This document shows, piece by piece, positions 7,309-13,511 of a stretch of DNA of 13,511 nucleotides (positions are counted from its first letter, which is position 1; every line of letters starts with the position of its first letter). Position numbers and translations under genes: made by a program. The stretch comes from Candidatus Heimdallarchaeota archaeon (lineage in GTDB: Archaea; Asgardarchaeota; Heimdallarchaeia; Heimdallarchaeales; Kariarchaeaceae): positions 1-13,511 of the forward strand of contig WAMJ01000018.1 in assembly GCA_015522385.1 (NCBI GenBank), in the 5' to 3' direction. The notes beneath the pieces were generated by a model that saw only the letters and a list, made by a program, of their open reading frames with translations, made no database searches and was not told the origin of the DNA.

Positions 7309-8522
7309 TCCACATAAACTCCGAGCTTTTCCAGTGCAGTCAATTCCTTGAGGTTAGGAATTGAGATCTGATTTCCCTCTATTATAGATATCTTCTTCAA
7401 CTTCGATAACTGCTTGAGTTCTTCGACATTAACCTCTTTGATTTCACAGTTGGAGAGATCGATCTCAATGATCTCTTTACAATCCTTGAAGAAGCCTTCT
7501 GGAATAACCTCAATTACGTTATCCGATGCGTAGAAGTAGACCAGATTCTTGATGCCCTTCAACAATGAAGGAGGAAGAACGTGAATGTTGTTCGCAGAGA
7601 GATCAATTTGCTCTAAACTCTTAAGATTGCTCATTATGGTCTCATCGAGTTCTTCGATGACATTCTCGTCCATGGCAAGTACCTTGAGGTTTTGAGAGGG
7701 GCTCAAGTCGGGTATCCTTTCAAAGGAGTTGTTGGAAAGAGCCAGTATCTCCAATTTCTGCATACCCTTGAAAATACCAGAGTCTAACAAGACAATCTCA
7801 TTGTCCTCAAGAACCAATTCCTCAAGATTGACTAGATGGTCGAGAACTCCTTCTTGAATTGCTGAGAGGTTGTTACCTCCGAGGTTAAGGTAGACAAGCG
7901 GTATACCCTTAAATGTGTCCGGATGGATCTCAGATATCCAGTTCTCTTCAAGATCGAGGTACTGAAGATTGTTTAGACCCGTGAAATATGAATGATCGAT
8001 TGAGTCTAACTGATTGTTGGAGAGAATAAGGGTCTCCAATTTGGGGAGTTGTGCCCAAATACCAACCTCTATATCAGAGATCTTGTTCTCGGAGAGATTG
8101 AGCTCGGTCAGGCTTTCACATCCAGTGAATGAAGAGGGTTTCAGAGCTCGAATGAGATTTCCAGTAAGGTTGAGGTAGGTAAGCCCCAGTCCGTCAAATA
8201 CACCATCCTCGAGAACCTCAACCTCTGAGTCGACAATAAGCAACTCTTCGATTTTCAAACCCTTGAGTAAGGAAGGGGATAGTTTGGATATTGGGGTGTC
8301 AGTGATCTCCAAGGTACGGAGGTGCTCGAATTTATTGATCAGGTCAATGGGTATTGAACTGGGACTCTGTCCCTCGTCCTCTAAACCGAAGCTAATGCTC
8401 AACTTGGTCACTACCGAATCATCAGTATCTACAGAAAGAGTCACCCACCCAGCGGATGAGAGGCTTTCTATTATCTTGTAATCTGATTTTGAGATTGATT
8501 CTTTAACTCCGGTTGAAGACAT
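7305..8522 (-). CDS. Cytosolic leucine-rich-repeat protein
   Basis: A 405-residue protein with about 14 leucine-rich repeats, most 24 residues long, in the pattern LxxLxLxxNxIxxIxxxxFxGL. This is the 'typical' class best known from eukaryotic receptors. Clear units include ESLTELNLSENKISDI, PKLETLILSNNQLDSI, NNLQYLDLEENWISEI and KSLEQIDLSANNIHVL. A 60-70 residue non-repeat N-terminal region precedes them. There is no signal peptide or membrane helix, so it should act inside the cell as a curved protein-binding scaffold; the partner is unknown. The start is ATG 8522-8520. An in-frame TTG at 8549 would add nine residues, but no good ribosome binding site supports it, and AGATATTT at 8555-8548 sits at TATA distance for a leaderless ATG. 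The gene is divergent from the surface-protein/regulator unit and tail-to-tail with the zinc-motif gene. Confidence 0.85.
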   Translation of the reverse strand: MSSTGVKESISKSDYKIIESLSSAGWVTLSVDTDDSVVTKLSISFGLEDEGQSPSSIPIDLINKFEHLRTLEITDTPISKLSPSLLKGLKIEELLIVDSEVEVLEDGVFDGLGLTYLNLTGNLIRALKPSSFTGCESLTELNLSENKISDIEVGIWAQLPKLETLILSNNQLDSIDHSYFTGLNNLQYLDLEENWISEIHPDTFKGIPLVYLNLGGNNLSAIQEGVLDHLVNLEELVLEDNEIVLLDSGIFKGMQKLEILALSNNSFERIPDLSPSQNLKVLAMDENVIEELDETIMSNLKSLEQIDLSANNIHVLPPSLLKGIKNLVYFYASDNVIEVIPEGFFKDCKEIIEIDLSNCEIKEVNVEELKQLSKLKKISIIEGNQISIPNLKELTALEKLGVYVD

Positions 8523-8615
8523 ATATTCCAGACCATTTCCGTCCTTCAAATATCTTCCGCAACCACGAGTATGACTCGGAGATTCATGGAGAAAATCAAC
8601 ACCAATCGCATGATT

Positions 8616-8630
8616 TGATACAGTGTATCA
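8616..8630. promoter_or_regulatory. Perfect palindrome, candidate operator
   Basis: TGATACAGTGTATCA is a perfect 7-base inverted repeat around a single central G, located 94 bases upstream of the LRR gene start and 153 bases upstream of the surface-protein start. An outer pair CACCAA (8600-8605) and TTGGTG (8632-8637) surrounds it with unequal spacers. The form fits a dimeric winged-helix regulator. The regulator encoded at 10032-10832 is a candidate binder, by inference. Confidence 0.45.
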
Positions 8631-8710
8631 GTTGGTGGTTCTATCTGTAGATGTCCAAGTAACAAATAATAGCGGAATGACATAAAATGGAGTTTCAAGT
8701 ACTCGGAATA

Positions 8711-8750
8711 AAGTTCTAGCACAGTAAAACATTAATTACTTTAAGTTCTA
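8711..8750. repeat. Eight-base direct repeat in a promoter region
   Basis: AAGTTCTA occurs at 8711-8718 and again at 8743-8750, 32 bases apart start to start, close to three turns of DNA. The two copies flank ATTAATTA (8731-8738), a possible TATA element for the gene at 8783. They may be protein-binding sites or chance. Confidence 0.3.
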
Positions 8751-8766
8751 AGACCAATATATAGCT

Positions 8767-8775
8767 GAGGAGGTT
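8767..8775 (+). promoter_or_regulatory. Ribosome binding site of the acidic surface-protein gene
   Basis: GAGGAGGTT lies seven bases before ATG 8783 and closely matches the 16S complement, supporting that start. Confidence 0.6.
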
Positions 8776-8782
8776 CGAAAGT

Positions 8783-10030
8783 ATGAGTACCAAGATCACT
8801 AAGGTTCTTTTCATCTTAGTGACGACACTGGTTCTCATCTCTGTTCTTGTTCCGAATTCAGCTATGAACGACAAAAATCAGAGTAGTCGCAAGGATCAGA
8901 AGGATCACAGCGGGACGATATACCCCGGAGCCGATAACTCTACCGAGAGCTCGGAGAACGAAACCACCGACGACGAAACGACAGAACCACCTGAAACAAG
9001 TGAAACAACTGACCCCGAGACCAGTGATACCTCGGATCATGAAGATTCGGACACTACAAGTCACCAAGATTCGGAGACGACGGATCAGGAGACTTCGGAA
9101 CACGATGAGGATGAGGCCAAGTTTGAGGTGGAGGTAAAGTCCGAGAAGGAATCCGCGGAGATCAAGTCCAAGGTAGAGAGGGCAGGAATGACTGAGGAAT
9201 TTGAATCAAGTGTTGACTTTTCTTCCGAACCTGTAATCGAGATTAAGTACAAGTCAGGGTCTGACTTGCAGGAGATTGAGTCCGAACTGCAGTTGAAGAT
9301 ACCCAGTCTAGTGGAGTTCGTCGACACTGACCTCAATGGCAAGTTCACCGTATCTGACACCGTGATTCAGGAGTTTAATCTTGACCAGATCGGTTTCAAT
9401 GACCTCAGCTACACACAGGTTGATCTCGGGAATGGAGTCATCGACAATGTGATCGAGGCTATGACACTTGACGGGATATTCCTCATTAGGTTTCATATCG
9501 TAGGTAATTTCACCACAGTGAACTCCGTAGATCTCAAACCCACGGCGCTAAAAATCGATTTTGAGATCAGGAATGTTCCATTCACCTCCAACGAATCAAA
9601 GATAGCAATACTAACAGCGCTAGAATCTAGTTTTGAGATCGAGAAGAATGATACTGAATCAGTTGTCCTAAACAGTCAAAACCCAGCATACTTCTCTTGG
9701 CTCAGCTTTGCCGATATTGATGGAAAGAATGAGAGTGTTTACTCCACAGTTGACCAGGAATCCAACAACAAGTTCGATGTGGTATTCAGCTATCCAAGGG
9801 GAAACGTCATCGTACACGATCCTGAGTTAGGAGTAAGACCTTCCCTCGTTTACGGTGAACTCCCACCCACCCAAACAACCTCGTCTGTATCTGTCCCCTA
9901 CCTTGATCAGGTACTTCCACAGACCGAGAACCTTGTCCCTAGTGCCTCGGTATCATCGACAATCCCCCCTCTAATCATCTCCACCCTGATTTTTGTTCTT
10001 ATACCTATTCTCCTAAGGAGAAGGGAATAA
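8783..10030 (+). CDS. Acidic Ser/Thr-rich surface protein with C-terminal membrane anchor
   Basis: A 415-residue protein of unrecognised family, predicted to stand outside the cell membrane. Residues 1-27 are a signal peptide (LFILVTTLVLISVL core). Residues about 50-112 are a low-complexity stalk of Asp, Glu, Ser and Thr with loose repeats of the ETS/DTS type, likely extended and possibly O-glycosylated. Residues 113-390 form a mostly beta, charged region without a known motif; at least seven N-x-S/T sequons occur over the protein. Residues about 395-411 are one membrane helix followed by RRRE, so the C-terminal end is just inside the cell. There is one base between its stop and the GTG of the membrane-bound regulator, so the two are almost certainly co-transcribed. 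The context suggests a sensor or signalling partner rather than a structural coat protein; this is inference. Confidence 0.8.
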   Translation: MSTKITKVLFILVTTLVLISVLVPNSAMNDKNQSSRKDQKDHSGTIYPGADNSTESSENETTDDETTEPPETSETTDPETSDTSDHEDSDTTSHQDSETTDQETSEHDEDEAKFEVEVKSEKESAEIKSKVERAGMTEEFESSVDFSSEPVIEIKYKSGSDLQEIESELQLKIPSLVEFVDTDLNGKFTVSDTVIQEFNLDQIGFNDLSYTQVDLGNGVIDNVIEAMTLDGIFLIRFHIVGNFTTVNSVDLKPTALKIDFEIRNVPFTSNESKIAILTALESSFEIEKNDTESVVLNSQNPAYFSWLSFADIDGKNESVYSTVDQESNNKFDVVFSYPRGNVIVHDPELGVRPSLVYGELPPTQTTSSVSVPYLDQVLPQTENLVPSASVSSTIPPLIISTLIFVLIPILLRRRE

Positions 10031-10031
10031 G

Positions 10032-10832
10032 GTGGTCGTAGTGAGCATGGACAATGAAGATGATGATGTATTCACCATATTGTCACATCCCGTCAGACGA
10101 CGGATTCTCCAGACTGCCTTTGAGAATTCACGAATATCTATAAGCGAGATGAAGACATGGGGGCACTCGATTGGGTCAATCTACCACCACTTAAAGATCA
10201 TCAACGGATACATAGATCAAGATGAGAATAGGCAGTACATTTTAACTGATGAGGGACACGATCTCTGCAGGTGGTTCCTCCGGACAGACGAGGGAGCTGT
10301 TAAGGTTCAAGAGGTAGAGTCCTTCGGGAAGACCCCAAATATCATTGTCGACTACCTTAATAGGTACACATTTCCATTCTTGGCCCTATTCGTACTCCTA
10401 ACCATTCTCTCCATAGGTGCATCCAACTCCTCGAGGATTGTAGTGGCAGGGGTGATGTTCTACAACAGCACCAGTAAGCCCGTCTTAACCAATTCTCTAC
10501 TTTTTCTATTCCACGTAGGTGTGTACATAGGGATACAATTCTTACTCACACAGAAGTTCAGGTCACTGATCAAGGGAGCGTATCCCCATACCATAGCTGG
10601 ATTCTTACTAGCTACCCTCCCAGTTTATATCGAAGTTCTGATCATATCAGTCATTGGACAGCCCGTACCGTATCCTATATGGATGATCCTTGGGATATTT
10701 AATCAAGTGGTCTTCCTCGTCGTTATTACATCCCTGAGCATCTATGTCTTCAACTCAGATCTCAAGACGAGTATGCTGGTAGCTGTGGGTACAATGTACG
10801 TCATCCAAGTAATAAATCTCTTCTTGTTCTAG
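10032..10832 (+). CDS. Membrane-anchored winged-helix (ArsR-like) transcriptional regulator
   Basis: A 266-residue one-component regulator held in the membrane. Residues 11-85 form an ArsR/HTH_20-type winged helix: VFTILSHPVRRRIL (13-26), recognition helix around SIGSIYHHLKII (47-58) and a wing ending NRQYILTDEG (66-75). Then come five predicted membrane helices at about 113-130, 151-172, 186-208, 214-240 and 245-265. The DNA-binding part must lie in the cytoplasm. The reading uses GTG at 10032, preceded 11 bases upstream by AGGAG (10016-10020). An in-frame ATG at 10047 would trim five residues and is a fair alternative. The gene directly follows the surface-protein gene and probably shares its promoter, suggesting that protein or its ligand controls the regulator. 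No ligand-binding residues are evident. The stop shares CTAG with the convergent HEPN gene. Confidence 0.85.
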   Translation: MVVVSMDNEDDDVFTILSHPVRRRILQTAFENSRISISEMKTWGHSIGSIYHHLKIINGYIDQDENRQYILTDEGHDLCRWFLRTDEGAVKVQEVESFGKTPNIIVDYLNRYTFPFLALFVLLTILSIGASNSSRIVVAGVMFYNSTSKPVLTNSLLFLFHVGVYIGIQFLLTQKFRSLIKGAYPHTIAGFLLATLPVYIEVLIISVIGQPVPYPIWMILGIFNQVVFLVVITSLSIYVFNSDLKTSMLVAVGTMYVIQVINLFLF

Positions 10833-12253
10833 ACTTTCTGACCTTCAATGAACTTCCGCTCCGCGTTCTTCAGAATTTGGTTAGTGTCTCTGATCACATC
10901 TATGAGGGTAGTACTGGAAACCTGTATCTCTGTCCCTGGTTCATGAATGACCTGATTTCTCAGAAACCTGAAATGATTGAGTGTTGAGTAAGTATCCCTA
11001 TCCATGTATCCATTAGTAGACAGCCACTTCAAACCTTCGAAGAAGTTGACCTCTGCAGGAGTATCAACCTCGAGCTCTTCCCCGGAGAGATTGAAGCAGA
11101 TCTGCTTGATCACCCGTTCAATCAGTCGGTAAAGTTGGATGTATGTCATCTCTCTCTGCTCCTTACTTAGTTCCTTCCAATCCGCGATTTGTGAGCGTAC
11201 ATACATGAGATCCATGTTGAGACCCAGTAAGTCGTCATTGTTGAATTGGATAGCTCCCGCGATCTTCTCCCCCAGAAGAAGCCTATCAATTTCTGTAATC
11301 TGACCTCTCTTCTCCCTAAGCTTCATCCTCCTTGCAAGGATCAGAGAATATTCTTCGAAGGCTAATTTAAGAGCTAGATTCTTTCTGCTCTTTATCAAAA
11401 ACTCTTCTTTCAGCAAAGGCATTGCCACCTGATTAATGGACTCATCAATCACATACTTCCTCGCCCTCTGAATGTTTCGTGGGAGGAGGGAGTCAAGATT
11501 GTAGGAGAGTACTGAACGTATCTGCTCCTTCCTCAGCATGTTCTGTTGTGGATCTTCGTAGAACAGGTTGGGTACTGCATACGGAAGATAGCTCTCCATT
11601 TTTTCTATAGAATATCCAAAGAGGAGATAAGACAGTACAATCCCTGCTACGAAGAAAATAGTTAACAGGTAGACGAAATTCCACTCTTCAATCTGATCAA
11701 GTTGGATAACGATAAGGTTGACCGACGTGAATTTCAGGAACCAAGTAATGACAAGGTTCACCGTGAAGAATACTACTGTATAGATGGAAAAGAGGGCAAG
11801 GCTCTCATAGTAGTCAAGCGTGTCGTTTGCTTTAACTTCCTTGTCACGAGCGTAGAAAGTGTCCTTGTATCCATCCAGAGCGGGTTTGACCAATATTGGC
11901 ACAAGAACCTTCTTGATCTCCTCTGCAGTTTTTTTACGATCTTCCTGTGCGAGTAGAACACTCTCCCTCAGCTTCGTACGAGTATCAATAAACGAGTCGT
12001 CACGTAGAAGAACTTGGTCGAGTCCCTTGGAAAACAGTTTCTCCAAGCGATCCTCAAGTCTACCATAATAAGACAAGAGGAACGGGGAGATAACATGCAT
12101 GATGACCAGTGGAAAGATTGTCAAGAGAAAGAGTAGAAGGAGCCGGCTGTTGATCTCCTCATACCTTATTGAGGAATACAGCATGGTTAGTAAAACTTGG
12201 AAGATTAGCGGTCCGAGCATCCCAATGGAGATCCTTAGGGAGATCAATCTCAT
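10829..12253 (-). CDS. Four-helix membrane protein with C-terminal HEPN-type domain
   Basis: A 474-residue protein. Membrane helices are predicted at about 8-27 and 38-62, then a cytosolic charged loop (63-147), then helices at about 150-180 and 191-216. A long helical cytosolic part (217-370) leads to a HEPN-like four-helix domain (about 372-467). That domain ends in HFRFLRNQVIHEPG with R432-NQVI-H437, the Rx4H motif with a polar residue after Arg, as in HEPN ribonucleases. Known HEPN proteins act in toxin-antitoxin, CRISPR, phage-defence and RNA-processing systems; some family members are non-catalytic. Membrane anchoring would place the domain on the inner face. The start ATG 12253-12251 follows an excellent GAGGTGA. 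It lies 64 bases downstream of the PAC2 gene on the same strand. No antitoxin-like neighbour (MNT nucleotidyltransferase) is seen. Confidence 0.7.
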   Translation of the reverse strand: MRLISLRISIGMLGPLIFQVLLTMLYSSIRYEEINSRLLLLFLLTIFPLVIMHVISPFLLSYYGRLEDRLEKLFSKGLDQVLLRDDSFIDTRTKLRESVLLAQEDRKKTAEEIKKVLVPILVKPALDGYKDTFYARDKEVKANDTLDYYESLALFSIYTVVFFTVNLVITWFLKFTSVNLIVIQLDQIEEWNFVYLLTIFFVAGIVLSYLLFGYSIEKMESYLPYAVPNLFYEDPQQNMLRKEQIRSVLSYNLDSLLPRNIQRARKYVIDESINQVAMPLLKEEFLIKSRKNLALKLAFEEYSLILARRMKLREKRGQITEIDRLLLGEKIAGAIQFNNDDLLGLNMDLMYVRSQIADWKELSKEQREMTYIQLYRLIERVIKQICFNLSGEELEVDTPAEVNFFEGLKWLSTNGYMDRDTYSTLNHFRFLRNQVIHEPGTEIQVSSTTLIDVIRDTNQILKNAERKFIEGQKV

Positions 12254-12257
12254 GTGC

Positions 12258-12264
12258 TCACCTC
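12258..12264 (-). promoter_or_regulatory. Ribosome binding site of the HEPN membrane-protein gene
   Basis: Minus-strand GAGGTGA lies four bases before the ATG at 12253 and is a near-complete match to the 16S complement. It fixes the start of a protein whose first membrane helix begins within ten residues. Confidence 0.65.
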
Positions 12265-12317
12265 ATAACCAACAGTCAAAATACCTTTGCTCAAGGGAGA
12301 GTAAAAGTGACAAATTC

Positions 12318-13088
12318 TCACATGAAGAGCCCTTTATCCCGCTGATTTGGATCCTCGGTGGCGGGGTTCTCAGTCGCCTCCATCATTTCACTAATCTCTT
12401 TCTCGATATTTTCAGCCTCCTTGATGAGTTCCTCAACACCACAATTAATCTTGAGAAGGTCGTTGATTATATCCACCGAGTGACTCGCACCTATTGGATC
12501 TGGTCTAGACCTCTCTGCATAGGATAGAACAGCTACTGCAGGGAAGTTATAGACCTCCGCAAACATAAGGAGAAGTGCCAGTGGGCCCGTCACATAAAGA
12601 CCCTCATCAAGCTCAGCCAGATTGGTCTCATAACCAGCTTCACGGTATCCCTGGCTGAAAACTGCCTTGGCAAAGACATTTTCGTCTCTTCTCAATCTTG
12701 AGTCGAGCCCTCCAACCAGTATCATCTTAGAAAATTTCTCTTGAATGGCCCATCTGACAACAGCTCTCGCAAAGGATCTGTGCTCGTTCTTGTACGGTTC
12801 GAAAAATGCAGCTACGAAGACAATATCCCCTGCTCGGTATATCTCAAAAGGTAGGATGATTGACTTGTTCTTAACCGAGATAAACGGAGGTATAAGTTCC
12901 GTGATAATATAACCTATCCTTCTGGCTCCAAGCTTGGTAATCATGTGGTTGACAACTATGAACCCGATCTTTCCAATACCATAGAACCCAGTTATAAGTG
13001 TACACCCTGAGAGATCCATGGCATAAGGATCCTCTGGGTTTAGATAAAATTCAATCTGAGAAAAATCGGTAAGCTTGTCGAAACTCAT
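12318..13088 (-). CDS. PAC2-family protein (proteasome assembly chaperone-like)
   Basis: A 256-residue cytosolic protein. The N-terminal LITGFYGIGKIGFIVVNHM (31-49) followed by LGARRIGYI (53-61), and the later KMILVGGLDSRLR (about 121-133) and VTGPLALLL, follow the PAC2 pattern shared by archaeal PbaA/PbaB and eukaryotic PAC2. Characterised relatives help assemble 20S proteasomes or bind proteasome ends; many archaeal paralogues are uncharacterised. After the fold, residues about 215-256 form a Glu-rich helix and a polar tail ending GLFM. PbaB-like proteins use an HbYX-type C-terminal tail to dock on the proteasome; this tail does not show HbYX, so direct docking is doubtful. A TTTAATAA box on the minus strand (13128-13121) would start transcription within about ten bases of ATG 13088. 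The HEPN gene follows on the same strand. Confidence 0.8.
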   Translation of the reverse strand: MSFDKLTDFSQIEFYLNPEDPYAMDLSGCTLITGFYGIGKIGFIVVNHMITKLGARRIGYIITELIPPFISVKNKSIILPFEIYRAGDIVFVAAFFEPYKNEHRSFARAVVRWAIQEKFSKMILVGGLDSRLRRDENVFAKAVFSQGYREAGYETNLAELDEGLYVTGPLALLLMFAEVYNFPAVAVLSYAERSRPDPIGASHSVDIINDLLKINCGVEELIKEAENIEKEISEMMEATENPATEDPNQRDKGLFM

Positions 13089-13120
13089 AGGTTCTCAAAC
13101 TAAAATATCCGATCTAGTTA

Positions 13121-13128
13121 TTAAATTC
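13121..13128 (-). promoter_or_regulatory. TATA box for the PAC2-family gene
   Basis: Minus-strand TTTAATAA is centred about 36 bases before ATG 13088, giving a very short leader. It suggests the PAC2 gene has its own promoter despite lying only 52 bases after the PRC-barrel gene. Confidence 0.4.
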
Positions 13129-13140
13129 TTGAGATACGTT

Positions 13141-13511
13141 CTAAGGATATGAGTACTTAGAGATTTGTGCATCACGGGAAGCAATCTTGTTCAGATGAAC
13201 ACGGTCGGCTGCACCCTCTGTTCCCAAGATGTCACGACCCAATGTTGTAATCAGGTTCTCCTTTCCAACACTCAACATTAGCTTTTCACCCTTGTACCCA
13301 GCGATATAGTGATTTGGGACAAGGATATCGATGTCTGGTGTCAGACCAATTCTCTCTGCGAATTCCTTAACTGGAGAGTCTCCTAGGATGAAGTTCAACC
13401 TATTGTCAGAATGGACAATGCCAGTGATTATTCTCCCTACCATCTCTCCGTCTTTGGATATTACTTCCTTACCCTTAAACTTCTCAAAAATTACTTCATC
13501 CAGTGCAATTG
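13141..13511 (-). CDS. PRC-barrel domain protein, 5' end beyond window (partial)
   Basis: Only the last 123 residues are visible; the reading frame stays open to the window edge, so the real start lies outside. The methionine near 13443 sits inside the domain and is not the start. The visible part opens with FEKFKGKEVISKDGEMVG, the typical first strands of a PRC barrel, followed by RIITGIVHSDNRLNFIL and later strands around DIDILVPNHYIAGYKGEKLML. PRC barrels are small beta domains found in archaeal cell-division-linked CdpB proteins, in RNA-processing RimM and in photosynthetic reaction-centre subunits. Which applies here cannot be told from this fragment. It precedes the PAC2 gene on the same strand after 52 bases. 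Confidence 0.7.
   Translation of the reverse strand, partial: IALDEVIFEKFKGKEVISKDGEMVGRIITGIVHSDNRLNFILGDSPVKEFAERIGLTPDIDILVPNHYIAGYKGEKLMLSVGKENLITTLGRDILGTEGAADRVHLNKIASRDAQISKYSYP

Noticed and set aside
8523..8549. TTG start adding nine residues to the LRR protein
   Set aside because: There is no convincing ribosome binding site, and an ATG follows nine codons later at TATA distance from AGATATTT.
8930..9115. Short tandem-like repeats as a possible CRISPR or satellite
   Set aside because: They are degenerate codon repeats within the Asp/Glu/Ser/Thr stalk of a protein and lack constant repeat and spacer lengths.
12099..12527. 142-residue plus-strand frame across the HEPN/PAC2 boundary
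   Set aside because: It is antisense to the start of one gene and the end of another, has no start signals, and its composition is unlike the other proteins here.
1..13511. Mobile element, prophage or integrated plasmid
   Set aside because: No transposase, integrase, terminal inverted repeats, tRNA target or attachment-site duplication was recognised.

Overview
The window reads as archaeal DNA. Genes carry TATA-type promoters about 27 bases before the inferred transcript start and either GGAGGTGA-type ribosome binding sites or almost no leader. The genes recognised are a RadA/RAD51 recombinase, an archaeal AMP phosphorylase, a PAC2-family proteasome-chaperone relative and a PRC-barrel protein. 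Two surface proteins have an N-terminal signal peptide and a C-terminal membrane anchor with a basic tail. The eukaryote-like P-loop of the recombinase, a 24-residue-type leucine-rich-repeat protein and the overall gene mix suggest an Asgard archaeon, possibly of the Thorarchaeia type. That placement is inference from gene flavour, not a phylogeny. No rRNA, tRNA, CRISPR array, transposase or integrase was seen.

Layout: (1) Bases 1-686, minus strand: 5' part of a RadA/RAD51-like gene, cut by the window edge. (2) 687-1015: a 329-base divergent intergenic region. (3) 1016-4174, plus: a 1052-residue S-layer-like surface glycoprotein. (4) 4296-5810, plus: AMP phosphorylase. (5) 5807-6570, minus: a two-gene unit of a small glycine/alanine-rich protein and a PD-(D/E)XK nuclease-like protein, joined by an ATGA overlap. 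(6) 6688-7308, plus: an unrecognised protein ending in a CxxC...CxxH zinc-binding motif. (7) 7305-8522, minus: a cytosolic LRR protein with about 14 repeats. (8) 8523-8782: a divergent promoter region with a perfect 15-base palindrome and an 8-base direct repeat. (9) 8783-10832, plus: an acidic, Ser/Thr-rich surface protein followed one base later by a membrane-anchored winged-helix regulator. (10) 10829-12253, minus: a four-helix membrane protein with a C-terminal HEPN-type domain carrying an Rx4H motif. (11) 12318-13088, minus: PAC2-family protein. (12) 13141-13511, minus: partial PRC-barrel protein.

The most interesting candidate system is the two-gene unit at 8783-10832. It pairs a surface-exposed protein with a membrane-embedded winged-helix factor, which could pass an outside signal directly to DNA. 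The palindrome between this unit and the divergent LRR gene is a natural candidate operator. Downstream lies a membrane-bound HEPN protein, a possible RNase effector. A shared pathway for these genes is a hypothesis only. The region is very compact: all three tail-to-tail gene pairs overlap by exactly four bases at their stop codons.
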